Source: Novibacillus thermophilus
GTDB lineage: Bacteria; Bacillota; Bacilli; Thermoactinomycetales; Novibacillaceae
Direction: 5' to 3'
Length of the DNA: 64,000 nt
Assembly: GCF_002005165.1 (NCBI RefSeq)
Contig: NZ_CP019699.1
Location: forward strand, 248,001 to 312,000
Part shown: positions 46,033-55,236 of the stretch, piece by piece
How positions within the stretch are numbered: the stretch's first letter is position 1
Layout: each line of letters begins with the position of its first letter
The notes under the pieces: model-generated
Told to the model about the DNA's origin: nothing
What the model saw: the letters and a program-made list of their open reading frames with translations, nothing else
Database searches by the model: none
Position numbers and translations under genes: made by a program

Positions 46033-46998
46033 ATGGTGGAAGCCGTCAACTGGAACACGCCGGCAGACGGGTTCAGCGAAGCCTTTTTGAAACAAAATAT
46101 TGCCCAGTTTTGGACCGAAGAAGAAATCGGGGTGTCGCGGGACATTTCGACGTGGGTCACATTAAGTGAAGCAGAACGCGACGTGTACAAAAACGTCCTC
46201 GGTGGACTAACGCTTCTCGATACGGAGCAGGGGGGTGAAGGGATGCCGCTCATCCTCCTGCACGTCGACAACTTGCAGCAAAAAGCGGTTTTGTCGTTCA
46301 TGGGGGCGATGGAACAAATTCACGCCAAAAGTTACAGCCACATCTTTACGACCCTGTGTTCGGAGGAGGAAATTCGGCGCATTTTTGACTGGGTGAAAAC
46401 ACACCCCCTGTTGCAGCGAAAAGCGACCCTCATTCAGCAGCACTACCGGAATTTGTTGAACCCGGATGTTTCGAAAAAGGCATTGTACATGGCGATGGCA
46501 GCCAGTGTGTTTTTGGAGAGTTTTCTGTTTTACAGCGGCTTTTTCTACCCGTTGTACCTTGCGGGACAAGGAAAGCTGACGGCGTCTGGTGAAATCATCA
46601 ATCTGATCATTCGCGACGAGTCCATCCACGGTCTGTACGTGGGAACGATCGCCCAGGGCGTTTACAGCGAGCTGGATGAAAAAGAACAGCGCGCAGCCGA
46701 CGACGAGCTGTATACCCTGTTGAACGACTTGTACGAGAACGAGATTCGCTACACTGAGGACCTTTACAGCCCGATCGACCTAGTCGACGACGTGAAAGCG
46801 TTCGTCCGTTACAATGCGAACAAGGCCCTCATGAATTTGGGGCGCGACCCGCACTTTGCCGAGGAAGACGTGAATCCCATCGTGCTGAACGGACTGAAGA
46901 CCGATACGAAAAACCACGACTTTTTTAGTGTGAAAGGAAACGGCTACGTCATGGCACTCAACGTGGAGCCGCTCAGGGATGAGGACTTTGTGTTTTAA
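46033..46998 (+). CDS. nrdF: Class Ib ribonucleotide reductase beta subunit
   Basis: This 321-residue radical subunit has the metal ligands Asp in TLLDTEQGG, Glu/His in AMEQIHAKSYSHIF (with the radical-bearing Tyr), Glu in VFLESFLFYSGF and Glu/His in IRDESIHGLYVG. The C-terminal EDFVF resembles the tail that docks into NrdE. ATG 46033 follows AAAAGGGGAATGG and gives the usual MVEAVNWN start. It is co-transcribed with nrdI and nrdE under NrdR and cobalamin control. Confidence 0.95.
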   Translation: MVEAVNWNTPADGFSEAFLKQNIAQFWTEEEIGVSRDISTWVTLSEAERDVYKNVLGGLTLLDTEQGGEGMPLILLHVDNLQQKAVLSFMGAMEQIHAKSYSHIFTTLCSEEEIRRIFDWVKTHPLLQRKATLIQQHYRNLLNPDVSKKALYMAMAASVFLESFLFYSGFFYPLYLAGQGKLTASGEIINLIIRDESIHGLYVGTIAQGVYSELDEKEQRAADDELYTLLNDLYENEIRYTEDLYSPIDLVDDVKAFVRYNANKALMNLGRDPHFAEEDVNPIVLNGLKTDTKNHDFFSVKGNGYVMALNVEPLRDEDFVF

Positions 46999-47058
46999 GA
47001 CGATGAACTGGACGATCGAGACGTGTTACAATAGGGCCAGACAAACAAGACGGGTTAG

Positions 47059-48006
47059 GTGAAGCGATTGAAAATATTAGTGACAGGCGGGGCCGGATTT
47101 ATCGGCTCCAACGTGGTGGACGCCTACATTCGGGAAGGGCACGACGTCGTCGTTGTCGACAACCTCAGTTCCGGAAAAAAGGAGAATGTCCATCCCGACG
47201 CTGCGTTTTACTTGATGGATATTCGCTCAGACGACCTTCGCAAAGTGTTTGACATAGAACGACCGGACGTCGTCAATCACCATGCGGCACAAAAATCGGT
47301 GCCGAAGTCGGTGGAAGACCCGGTGTTCGATGCCGAGCTGAATGTGGTCGGCTTGCTGAACGTGTTGAACCAGTGCGTCGCCTTTGACGTGAAAAAGGTG
47401 ATTTTCATCTCCTCCGGGGGAGCCCTCGCCGGAGACGCCGATGTCATTCCGACAGACGAAGAGCACGTTTCAGACATGATTTCGCCTTACGCCATTTCCA
47501 AATACGTCGGCGAAAAGTACTTGCACTTTTACGCCGTGACGTACGGTTTGACCTACGTGTCACTGCGTTACGCCAACGTGTACGGTCCGCGCCAAGTGGC
47601 AGAAGGGGAGAGCGGTGTCGTTCCGATTTTCATGGAGAACTTTTTTCAAAATCGACCTTCTGAACTGTATGCGTACGCGGATCAGCCGCGGGGTACGACG
47701 CGCGACTATGTGTACGTCGACGATGTGGCCCGGGCCAACGTCCTCGCTTTGACAAAGGGCCGCAACGTGCCGATTAACATCGGCACCGGTGTGGAAATGC
47801 ACATCGAAGACATCTACCGGCAAATGCAAGAAGTGCTGGGGCACGACTTGCCGCTCATTCGCAAAAAGGAACGTGTCGGGGACGTGCGCAGAAGCTGCCT
47901 CGACTGTACCCGGGCGAAAGACGTCCTGGGCTGGGAAGCCGAGGTCAGCTTTAAGGAAGGCATAAGGCGTCTCTATCGGTACATGTCGAAAACGAACAGC
48001 CCGTGA
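47059..48006 (+). CDS. NAD-dependent sugar epimerase/dehydratase (UDP-glucose 4-epimerase-like)
   Basis: This 315-residue extended short-chain dehydrogenase has [16 protein letters not shown] at the N-terminus and VVDNLSSGKKENV as the NAD ribose site. The catalytic residues are in ISSGGALAGD and SPYAISKYVGEK, followed by RYANVYGPRQ. It most resembles GalE-like and UDP-N-acetylglucosamine 4-epimerases, and the substrate is open. Start is GTG 47059 or TTG 47068, the latter better spaced from TTAGGTG. It ends with its own terminator. No direct link to the upstream nrd genes is evident. Confidence 0.82.
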   Translation: MKRLKILVTGGAGFIGSNVVDAYIREGHDVVVVDNLSSGKKENVHPDAAFYLMDIRSDDLRKVFDIERPDVVNHHAAQKSVPKSVEDPVFDAELNVVGLLNVLNQCVAFDVKKVIFISSGGALAGDADVIPTDEEHVSDMISPYAISKYVGEKYLHFYAVTYGLTYVSLRYANVYGPRQVAEGESGVVPIFMENFFQNRPSELYAYADQPRGTTRDYVYVDDVARANVLALTKGRNVPINIGTGVEMHIEDIYRQMQEVLGHDLPLIRKKERVGDVRRSCLDCTRAKDVLGWEAEVSFKEGIRRLYRYMSKTNSP

Positions 48007-48016
48007 GTGAAAAGGA

Positions 48017-48065
48017 GGGGTCTGTCACAAAGACAGATGAAATTTGTGACAGACCCCTTTATTTT
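48017..48065 (+). terminator. Strong intrinsic terminator after the epimerase gene
   Basis: GGGGTCTGTCACAAA (48017-48031) pairs perfectly with TTTGTGACAGACCCC (48043-48057), followed by TTTATTTTT. The tail touches the stop of the convergent gdpD-like gene. Confidence 0.92.
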
Positions 48066-48898
48066 TAACGAGGATGAACGTAGTCTGGATAATCCGTGAC
48101 AATCCCGTCCACACGGATGGATTTTAACCGGTCGGCTTCTGCTCGGTCACGTACCGTCCACGGTGTCGTTTTCATACCGAAACGATGGATGCGCTTCACA
48201 AGGGACCGGTCCACCATGTCCTTGTTCGGGTTGACGTAATCGGCGTACTTCGCAAAGTTCCTTAATTCTTTGTCGCTTATCCCTTCATCTCGGTAGCTGA
48301 TCAGCACCCCGACGGGTACGGAAGGCAACAGTCTGTGGAATTTTTTGACTGAGTCGTGGTTAAACGATTGGACGATGATTTTCCCGTTTCTCGGTTTGTG
48401 CAAGTTGCGCTTTTTTAATGCTTTGGCCACTTTGCGCTCAATCCCGGGGTACAGCTCGGGATTTTTTATTTCTATCAAAATGCCGATTTTCCCGCGGTAG
48501 CGGTCTAACGCTTCTTCCAAAGTGGGGATGCGCTCTCCGGCAAAGGCAGGATCAAACCAGCTTCCCGCATCGAGGCGCCGAAGTTCTTTAAAAGTTAAAT
48601 CACCGACCCGGCCAGTGCCGTCCGTCGTCCTGTCCACGGTGACATCGTGAATGAGGACGAGCTTGCCGTCTTTGCTCATTTGGACGTCGAGTTCAAAGTA
48701 GTCGGCTTTCATCTGTAAAGCCTTGTCAAAAGCGGCCATGGTGTTCTCCGGGGCATAGCCAGACGCGCCGCGGTGCGCGATGTTCATCACTTTGTGCGGA
48801 GGTCCTCCAGCAGCGGCACTGTTTGCGAACGGGGCGACGAGAACGGACAACAACAGGACAGTCACGACTAAAAGACGTTTGAGATTCAGACCCTTCAC
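48065..48898 (-). CDS. Secreted glycerophosphodiester phosphodiesterase
   Basis: This 277-residue GDPD-family enzyme has a cleavable N-terminal signal (hydrophobic to about residue 28, ending ANSAAAG). The catalytic blocks are NIAHRGASGYAPENT (His, Glu), ELDVQMSKDGKLVLIHDVTVDRTTDGTG (Glu-x-Asp and His) and EIKNPE. It hydrolyses glycerophosphodiesters to glycerol 3-phosphate outside the membrane, perhaps from phospholipids or teichoic acid (GlpQ-like). GTG 48898 lies eight bases from AAGGAGG; TTG 48901 is the alternative. Confidence 0.9.
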   Translation of the reverse strand: MKGLNLKRLLVVTVLLLSVLVAPFANSAAAGGPPHKVMNIAHRGASGYAPENTMAAFDKALQMKADYFELDVQMSKDGKLVLIHDVTVDRTTDGTGRVGDLTFKELRRLDAGSWFDPAFAGERIPTLEEALDRYRGKIGILIEIKNPELYPGIERKVAKALKKRNLHKPRNGKIIVQSFNHDSVKKFHRLLPSVPVGVLISYRDEGISDKELRNFAKYADYVNPNKDMVDRSLVKRIHRFGMKTTPWTVRDRAEADRLKSIRVDGIVTDYPDYVHPR

Positions 48899-49041
48899 CA
48901 ACCACGCCTCCTTTTGGTTCGTGTATTGAAATTTTAATCTGTGGTTATTAATTACTTATTAAGACTGTTTAAAAAATATGTTAAGTCCCTTTGTCTGGCA
49001 GGAGGCGTTGGTGAAGGAGGGTGCAATTTAGTGTCGAATGT

Positions 49042-49066
49042 TATAATAGTAAGGGAACATACATTC
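49042..49066 (+). promoter_or_regulatory. -10 box and possible LexA site before dinB
   Basis: TATAAT (49042-49047) is followed by GAACATACATTC (49055-49066), which differs from the LexA/DinR core GAAC-N4-GTTC by one base. A site just after the start of a Y-family polymerase gene would fit SOS control. No good -35 is seen. Confidence 0.4.
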
Positions 49067-49106
49067 TTATACCCGTACAGTGAAAAACGACGGTGGTGGA
49101 AAAGCG

Positions 49107-50165
49107 ATGTCCCTCAAGATCGCGCACGTTGACTGCGACTGTTTTTTTGCCGCGGTCGAAATGTTGGACAACCCGAAATTGCGGGGCAAGCCGGTTATCG
49201 TTGGAGGCAAGGGCGGACGGGGCGTGGTTGCGACTTGCTCGTACGAAGCTCGCAAGTTTGGCGTCCACTCGGCCATGCCGATGTTCATGGCGCGGCAAAA
49301 GTGTCCTCACGGCATTTTTGTCACGCCGAGGCGTGAGCGGTATAAAGAAGTTTCCCGCGCCATTTTTCGCATTTTTCGGCTGTTTACACCCCTGGTCGAA
49401 CCGGTATCAATCGATGAAGCGTACATGGATTTGTCTCATTACGGGAGCGGGATTGTGGAGGCGGCGCGCAAAATCAAGGAACGAGTCAAAGAGGAGACAG
49501 GGATTACCATATCCGTCGGAGTTGCCCCGAACAAATTTCTGGCGAAGCTGGCCAGCGATTTGGAGAAACCGGACGGATTCACGGTCATTCGCAAAGAACA
49601 GGCCCAAGACGTGTTGCGCGATCTCCCGGTCAACAAGCTGCGCGGGGTCGGCCCGAGAACAGAGGCGAAGATGCACCGGCTCGGCTGCTACAAAATTTCC
49701 GACTTGTACCGGTACGACCTAGCCGAGATGAAGCGCATGTTCGGGAAGCACGGGGAAGTCTTGTACCACTACGCCCGCGGCGAAGATCACCGCACCATTG
49801 AAACGCGACGGGAGGCGAAGTCGGTCAGCCGGGAGAAAACGCTCGCCTACGACACGTCTGATCTGGAGGAACTCGCGAACTATTTGCGTGAATTTGCGCA
49901 CGACGTCGGGAAGTGGTTGCACGAACGAGGGTACTTTGCCCGGACGGTGACAGTGAAAATAAAAGACAGGCGTTTTCGGGAACATTCCAAAAGTGTCACA
50001 CTTCAGACGTTCACGCAGGATGAAACAGTCATCTGGCGGACCGCTCTCGAATTGCTTCACCAGTTTGAACTCGATGAGGATGTCAGACTGATCGGACTAG
50101 GGGTTTCCAACCTGGAGTTACACCCGACTGTTCAACTTAGTTTTTTCGACGGGGAGCTTTTCTAA
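49107..50165 (+). CDS. dinB: DNA polymerase IV (Y family)
   Basis: This 352-residue translesion polymerase has catalytic acids in HVDCDCFFAAVE and VSIDEAYMDLS. GISVGVAPNKFLAKLASDLEKPDG is present in near-canonical form, and helix-hairpin-helix LRGVGPRTEAKMHRLG follows. The C-terminal QLSFFDGELF is a beta-clamp binding motif. ATG 49107 follows GGTGGTGGAAAAGCG and gives MSLKIAHVDCD; an in-frame GTG 49080 is less likely. Confidence 0.94.
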   Translation: MSLKIAHVDCDCFFAAVEMLDNPKLRGKPVIVGGKGGRGVVATCSYEARKFGVHSAMPMFMARQKCPHGIFVTPRRERYKEVSRAIFRIFRLFTPLVEPVSIDEAYMDLSHYGSGIVEAARKIKERVKEETGITISVGVAPNKFLAKLASDLEKPDGFTVIRKEQAQDVLRDLPVNKLRGVGPRTEAKMHRLGCYKISDLYRYDLAEMKRMFGKHGEVLYHYARGEDHRTIETRREAKSVSREKTLAYDTSDLEELANYLREFAHDVGKWLHERGYFARTVTVKIKDRRFREHSKSVTLQTFTQDETVIWRTALELLHQFELDEDVRLIGLGVSNLELHPTVQLSFFDGELF

Positions 50166-50252
50166 CCTAGAAGAACGTCGTGGTTCCTCTAAGTTAGAAA
50201 ACAGAAGCAAGCCGTTTCCTCCAACGAACATCACAATTTCATGGAAAGGATC

Positions 50253-51548
50253 TTACGGGGTCATGAGTGAGGTGGCTTTACTCGCGGTGCTGACAGCCGT
50301 TTCATCCACCCAGCCGCGCGCAATCATAGCTTCGATAATGTGTTGGAGGGAGACGATGAAGGCCCCTGTGCGCAAGTCCGTGTCGTACTCTTTTGCTGCT
50401 TTGACGACCTTGCGGTAGGCAGTCACCATCATGTCCCGAAGTTTTTCGTTCACTTCTTCCTCTTTCCAGTAGTAGTTCATCAAATTTTGTACCCATTCAA
50501 AGTAGGACACGGTGACGCCGCCGGCGTTAGCGAGAATGTCTGGAATGACGAGGACGTCGTTTTCTGACAGTATGCGATCAGCTTCTGGGGTCGTCGGACC
50601 GTTTGCCGCTTCGGCGACGATAGTGGCTTTTACGCGGGGAGCATTTTGAGACGTAATGCTGTTTTCCATCGCAGCTGGAATGAGAATGTCGACGTCCAGC
50701 TCGAGTAGCTCTTCCAGCTCGATCGTGTATGGAGCTGGGTACTGTCTGACAGTGCCGCTGTCTTTGCACTGTTCCAGCGGTTCGAGCTCTAAACCGTCAG
50801 GATCGTAGACAGCCCCTTGCGAATCGCTGACTGCCACAATGCGACACCCGAGTTCGTGCAGCAGTTTGGCCGCAATTCTGCCTGCATTTCCAAAACCTTG
50901 TACGGCCACTGTCGCATTTTCCATCGGCTTGTTGAGGTCGTTCATCGCTTCGACGATGGTGTAGACGCAGCCGCGTGCGGTCGCTTCGTTCCTCCCTTCG
51001 GACCCGCCGAGAATTAACGGTTTGCCTGTAATGACAGAAGGAGAAAACGCACCGTTTAAACGGCTGAACGAATCTACCATCCACCCCATCACCTGCGGGT
51101 TGGTGTAGACGTCAGGGGCGGGAATGTCTTTGTCCGGACCGATGAGGCTGGAAATGGCTTCAATGTAACCTCGACTCACCCGCTGCAATTCGGCCTTGCT
51201 CAATTCCCGCGGGTCGCAAATGACGCCGCCTTTCCCCCCGCCAAACGGGAGCCCGATCACACTGCACTTGAACGTCATCCACATCGACAGCGCTTTGACC
51301 TCGTCCATCGTGACGTCGGGGTGGAAGCGGATGCCGCCCTTCGTCGGTCCCAGGGCGTCGTTATGTTGTGAGCGAAACCCTTCAAACACTCGTATCGAGC
51401 CGTCGTCCATTTTTACCGGAAACGAAACAGAGAGCACCCTCGCGGGCTTTTTCAGAATGTTGACAATGCCGTCGTCTACTCCGAGCAATTGGGCTGCACG
51501 ATCAATCTGCTGTTTGACAATGTCGTATGGGTTCGTGTTTTCTAACAT
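50253..51548 (-). CDS. gudB: Glutamate dehydrogenase, catabolic type
   Basis: This 431-residue GDH oxidatively deaminates glutamate to 2-oxoglutarate and ammonia. The family landmarks are GFRSQHNDALGPTKGGIRFHP, the catalytic Lys region GLPFGGGKGGV, DIPAPDVYTNPQVMGWMVD and the NAD-binding VAVQGFGNAGR. It is similar to B. subtilis RocG/GudB, with no duplication in the active-site loop of the inactive GudB1 kind visible. ATG 51548 (MLENTNPYD) follows AAGGCGGG. Its action opposes the GOGAT block at the left of the window. In Bacillus the RocG protein inhibits GltC, so the two may interact. Confidence 0.92.
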   Translation of the reverse strand: MLENTNPYDIVKQQIDRAAQLLGVDDGIVNILKKPARVLSVSFPVKMDDGSIRVFEGFRSQHNDALGPTKGGIRFHPDVTMDEVKALSMWMTFKCSVIGLPFGGGKGGVICDPRELSKAELQRVSRGYIEAISSLIGPDKDIPAPDVYTNPQVMGWMVDSFSRLNGAFSPSVITGKPLILGGSEGRNEATARGCVYTIVEAMNDLNKPMENATVAVQGFGNAGRIAAKLLHELGCRIVAVSDSQGAVYDPDGLELEPLEQCKDSGTVRQYPAPYTIELEELLELDVDILIPAAMENSITSQNAPRVKATIVAEAANGPTTPEADRILSENDVLVIPDILANAGGVTVSYFEWVQNLMNYYWKEEEVNEKLRDMMVTAYRKVVKAAKEYDTDLRTGAFIVSLQHIIEAMIARGWVDETAVSTASKATSLMTP

Positions 51549-51675
51549 AGCATCCCGCCTTACGTTCATTTTTGTGAAGTATCAAAAAAAAATTATAAAA
51601 AGATTATAATATGATGCTGGCAACTTTTCAATTTACAATTAAGTTACAATGAATCGCCGAAAGGTTTCCTTCCTC

Positions 51676-51704
51676 TTTATATCGCGTTTGTGAAACGTTA
51701 TAAT
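51676..51704 (+). promoter_or_regulatory. Candidate promoter of the bacilliredoxin gene
   Basis: TTTATA (51676-51681) and a perfect TATAAT (51699-51704) are 17 bases apart and about 49 bases before the start codon. Confidence 0.55.
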
Positions 51705-51752
51705 AAACGAAGAGCAATGTCTCATATCGTTATGGCGAAGGAGGGACAGCAT

Positions 51753-52187
51753 ATGTCGATGTTTTATCACCAATACATGGAAGACATGGTAAAACCGATG
51801 CGCGAAGAGCTCACGTCCATCGGATTTAAAGAATTGAGAACGCCAGAGGAAGTCGAAGACGCTCTGGAAAACAATAAAGGCACAACGGTTGTCTTCGTCA
51901 ATTCCGTTTGCGGTTGCGCTGCTGGACTCGCCCGTCCGGCGATGGCCTATTCCCTCAAGCACAAAGTGACACCAGATCATCTGGTGACTGTATTTGCAGG
52001 ACAGGACAAAGAGGCGACAGCCAAGGCCCGCGAATACTTCACCGGGTACCCGCCGTCGTCACCGTCCATCGCCTTGCTTAAAGACGGCAAAATCCAGTGG
52101 ATGATGGAACGCCACCAAATTGAGGGTCGCGAGCCCCAAGAAATCGTGAACGATCTCACGGCCGCCTACGATAAATACTGTAGTTGA
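51753..52187 (+). CDS. Bacilliredoxin (BrxA/BrxB family)
   Basis: This 144-residue thioredoxin-fold protein has the diagnostic CGC motif in VNSVCGCAAGLARPA. Bacilliredoxins remove bacillithiol from S-bacillithiolated proteins after oxidant stress, using BSH in the cytosol. The MSMFYHQYMEDMVKPMREEL N-terminus is typical. ATG 51753 has AAGGAGGG upstream; the open frame from 51690 has no such site. It implies that the host makes bacillithiol. BrxA and BrxB paralogues cannot be told apart here. Confidence 0.92.
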   Translation: MSMFYHQYMEDMVKPMREELTSIGFKELRTPEEVEDALENNKGTTVVFVNSVCGCAAGLARPAMAYSLKHKVTPDHLVTVFAGQDKEATAKAREYFTGYPPSSPSIALLKDGKIQWMMERHQIEGREPQEIVNDLTAAYDKYCS

Positions 52188-52190
52188 TTG

Positions 52191-52218
52191 AAGCTGTCCG
52201 ATGCCCGGACAGCTTTAT
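52191..52218 (+). terminator. Intrinsic terminator after the bacilliredoxin gene
   Basis: AAGCTGTCCG (52191-52200) pairs perfectly with CGGACAGCTT (52206-52215) around ATGCC, followed by TATT. The T run is short. It overlaps the end of the convergent hydrolase gene. Confidence 0.75.
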
Positions 52219-53084
52219 TGTCGGCGGGAGGGTGCATGACCGATCGCGGAATCGCCACTCGGAACCGGAATGTGGAGAAACGGGGCGAGGCGCTCCACGA
52301 CGTCGAGTGGTTTTTCTTCCATCGGGAGGTGCCCGGTCTCTTCTATAATTTCTAAACGGGCGTTCGGGAGGTCCCGCAAGAGGCGCTTGCCGATGTTTAA
52401 AGGAACGATGCGGTCGTGGCGCCCCCACAGGAGCAGCGTCGGTTGGCGAATGTCACGCAATTCCATGCTGGACAAGTCGTCTTCACGCGAACGCCCAAAC
52501 TGGAAGAGAGCGCGGTGAAAATCCCGTTCCTTTAACGGTGTGATGTAACCGTCGTACAGCTCTTCCACGTTCATGTTGCTCAGGTTGTAGTACACGCTTC
52601 GCAGCTGCTTGTCGATGCGCTGGGGTGTAAGTAGAAGAGGGAGTACGCAGTACGCGAAAGGCAGGCGAAAAAAGATTTTCTGCCACCGCTTGGCCGACCG
52701 CAAGTAGCCGGAAGGAGCAATGAGCACGAGGCGCTGAACCGTTTCCGGAGCGCGCTTGGCCAAGCGCAAAGCGACTTGTCCCCCCATGGAATGGGCCATG
52801 ACGGTTACTTGACGAATGCCTTCCGCTTGAACGAATGCGTGAAGAGTTTGGGCAAACCCCTCTAAAGTGTAGTGGTAGCTTCTGTCTTTGGCGCTGCGCC
52901 CAAATCCCGGCAAGTCGACGGCGTAGACCGTAAAATGGGGGCTTAAGTACGGGAACATGTAGCGCCAAGTAAAAGTGGACGCGAGAAACCCGTGTACCAG
53001 CAAGATCACGCGGTCGGCTCTTCCGGCGCGCTGGACAAAGAGCTGTGTGTCAGGCAGTCGGTACATGTGCTCTCGAATGCCCAT
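52215..53084 (-). CDS. Alpha/beta hydrolase (epoxide hydrolase/haloperoxidase-like)
   Basis: This 289-residue alpha/beta hydrolase has the oxyanion loop LVHGFLAST, nucleophile Ser in MAHSMGGQVAL, Asp in WGRHDRIVP and His in EETGHLPMEE. A Ser nucleophile excludes epoxide hydrolase chemistry as such, and ester or thioester hydrolysis is likely. The helical cap lies at about residues 135-205. No signal peptide is visible. ATG 53084 follows GGAAGGGGTGATCG. The substrate is unknown. Confidence 0.82.
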   Translation of the reverse strand: MGIREHMYRLPDTQLFVQRAGRADRVILLVHGFLASTFTWRYMFPYLSPHFTVYAVDLPGFGRSAKDRSYHYTLEGFAQTLHAFVQAEGIRQVTVMAHSMGGQVALRLAKRAPETVQRLVLIAPSGYLRSAKRWQKIFFRLPFAYCVLPLLLTPQRIDKQLRSVYYNLSNMNVEELYDGYITPLKERDFHRALFQFGRSREDDLSSMELRDIRQPTLLLWGRHDRIVPLNIGKRLLRDLPNARLEIIEETGHLPMEEKPLDVVERLAPFLHIPVPSGDSAIGHAPSRRQ

Positions 53085-53224
53085 TCGATCACCCCTTCCT
53101 CATATTCTATACGTTACCGTTTCCTGTGGGTGAAACATTAAACCGATCTCTCTCGTGTGTCAAATGGCCTTTGAGTGGCCATAACGTTAAGATAGAGGTG
53201 TTGTTAGAAGCGAGGTGAGAGCGC

Positions 53225-54139
53225 TTGATACGCGTTCGACACATATCGAAACGCTACCGCGATACGGTAGCGGTGGACGATGTCAGTCTCGATGTGCGAG
53301 AAGGGGAAGTGTTTGGCTTACTCGGGCCAAATGGTGCCGGCAAAACGACGACCATGGAAATGGTGGAAGGTCTGCGCCCACCTGATACCGGGGAAATTGT
53401 CATTGACGGATTGGACGTCGTTCGTGAGCGGCAGCGCGTGAAAAAGGTTATCGGGATTCAGCTGCAAGCGACGGCCTTGTTTGAGCGGTTGACGGTGAGG
53501 GAGATGTTGCGCTTGTACGCCAGTTTTTACGGCGAGACACAGCCCACCCAAGACATTTTAAGCCGCTTCCACTTGGAAGAAAAAGCAGAAGACTGGGTGA
53601 AACATTTGTCGGGAGGGCAGAAACAGCGCCTCGCGATCGGCCTTGCCGTCATTCACGATCCGAAAGTACTGTTTTTGGACGAACCGACGACCGGTTTAGA
53701 TCCACAGGCGCGCCGAGGACTGTGGGACATTATTCATACGTTACAGCAATCAGGGAAGACGATCGTTTTGTCGACCCACTACATGGAGGAAGCGGAAGCC
53801 CTGTGTGATCGGATTGCGATTATGGATGCCGGTAAAGTGATTGCCCTCGACACCCCTTCTGGCTTGATCCGGAGACTGGATTCTGACAGTGTCGTTGAAT
53901 TTGTGGTGCCAGACGGCCTTGACGTGTCTCGCTTTCAGTCACTTGCCGGTGTAAAACGGGTGAAGAAAGTGGACGATGGAAAAGGGGTCCAGCTGTTAAC
54001 GGATGCGTTACAACAGACGCTGAAAGAACTGATTGACCTTTCCGAGCATGGGACGTTTAAAATAAATGGATTGCGCACACGGACAGCCACTTTGGAAGAC
54101 GTTTTTTTACACCTGACGGGAAAGAGGTTGAAGGATTGA
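53225..54139 (+). CDS. ABC transporter ATP-binding protein
   Basis: This 304-residue exporter ATPase has Walker A GPNGAGKTT, signature LSGGQKQRLAIGL, Walker B VLFLDEPTTGLDPQARR and H-loop LSTHYMEEAEALCDRI. The C-terminal extension ends ATLEDVFLHLTGKRL, the usual end of DrrA/YadG-type ATPases that partner ABC-2 permeases. TTG 53225 follows GAGGTGAGAGCGC. Its stop overlaps the permease start by one base (TGATG). Confidence 0.92.
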   Translation: MIRVRHISKRYRDTVAVDDVSLDVREGEVFGLLGPNGAGKTTTMEMVEGLRPPDTGEIVIDGLDVVRERQRVKKVIGIQLQATALFERLTVREMLRLYASFYGETQPTQDILSRFHLEEKAEDWVKHLSGGQKQRLAIGLAVIHDPKVLFLDEPTTGLDPQARRGLWDIIHTLQQSGKTIVLSTHYMEEAEALCDRIAIMDAGKVIALDTPSGLIRRLDSDSVVEFVVPDGLDVSRFQSLAGVKRVKKVDDGKGVQLLTDALQQTLKELIDLSEHGTFKINGLRTRTATLEDVFLHLTGKRLKD

Positions 54140-55236
54140 TGAAAGGATTTTGGCAGTTGACTTTAACACAGGTGCGGTTGTACGTGCGCAACAGGCAGGC
54201 GCTGTTCTGGTCATTTTTTTTCCCGGTCTTCATGATGATGTTGTTGGGCGGCGTCTTGGGAGATGGGAACGGATTCAGCCTTTCCCTCACCGTGGCAGAC
54301 GACGATCAAAGCAGAGAATCCCGAAGCTTTCTGGCTGAGCTTTCGGAATTGGAGGGGATCGAGGTCCGGCAGGTGGATAGGGCAGGCGGGATGACAGCGC
54401 TGGAACAGGGCGATGCGGACATGCTGCTCGTCATTCCGTCCGGTTTCGGTGAAAAAGTTGAACACGGTACAGGTGTTTCAATGAAACTGTATCACGATAA
54501 AGAAAACCCCCAGGTGGCCGAAATCGGCAAAACGCTCGTCCACCAGTTCATAGACCGTTGGAACAAGCAGTTGACAGAATTTACACCGCTCATTTCAGTG
54601 GAAGACGTCAGTGTGCAAAGTGTGGACATCTCCTACACCGATTTTTTAGTGCCGGGCATTCTCGCGCTGCTGATCATGAACAACAGTCTGAACGGTGTGA
54701 CGGCGACGATTTCGTCGTGGCGTGAACGCGGCATACTGCGCAGGCTACAGGGAACACCTCTCAGAAGTGCGACGTTCGTCGCCAGCCAGATTGCAGCGCG
54801 CTTCCTTTTTAACAGTGCGCAGATCGTCCTCGTGTTGCTCGTAGCGTTGTTCGTCTTCGGTGTGCGCAATAACGGGTCGTGGCTGCTGCTCATGGCCTAT
54901 GTAATACTCGGAACCTTTACATTTATGGCGATTGGGTTCATCATCGCCAGCGTGGCGAAAAACCCGGAGAGCGCGTCTCCCCTTGCGGGATTGCTGTCTT
55001 TTTTTATGATGTTTTTAGGCGGCATTTTTTTTCCCATTCGCGATTTGCCTGTTTGGCTAGCACCGCTCATTCACGTGCTTCCGATCTCGTATTTGGCCGA
55101 AGCGCTTCGCGGGATAATGAATGCCAGTGCCGGATGGACGGATCTGTGGCGGGAAGGGCTCGTCCTGTTGGGTTGGTTGATCGGATCGTTTGTCGTGTCT
55201 GCGTGGACGTTTAAGTGGGAGGAGGAGAGAGGTTGA
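54139..55236 (+). CDS. ABC-2 type exporter permease
   Basis: This 365-residue membrane protein has helix 1 at about residues 20-40 and a large extracellular loop (about 45-170). Five helices follow, with LVPGILALLIMNNSLNG, RERGILRRLQGTPL and the ABC-2 signature GIFFPIRDLPVWLAPLIHVLPISYLAEALR. It resembles drug or lipid exporters of the YhgE/DrrB kind. It forms one transport unit with the preceding ATPase. The gene overlaps acpS by 4 bases, so transport and acpS-nnr genes share a transcript. Confidence 0.9.
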   Translation: MKGFWQLTLTQVRLYVRNRQALFWSFFFPVFMMMLLGGVLGDGNGFSLSLTVADDDQSRESRSFLAELSELEGIEVRQVDRAGGMTALEQGDADMLLVIPSGFGEKVEHGTGVSMKLYHDKENPQVAEIGKTLVHQFIDRWNKQLTEFTPLISVEDVSVQSVDISYTDFLVPGILALLIMNNSLNGVTATISSWRERGILRRLQGTPLRSATFVASQIAARFLFNSAQIVLVLLVALFVFGVRNNGSWLLLMAYVILGTFTFMAIGFIIASVAKNPESASPLAGLLSFFMMFLGGIFFPIRDLPVWLAPLIHVLPISYLAEALRGIMNASAGWTDLWREGLVLLGWLIGSFVVSAWTFKWEEERG

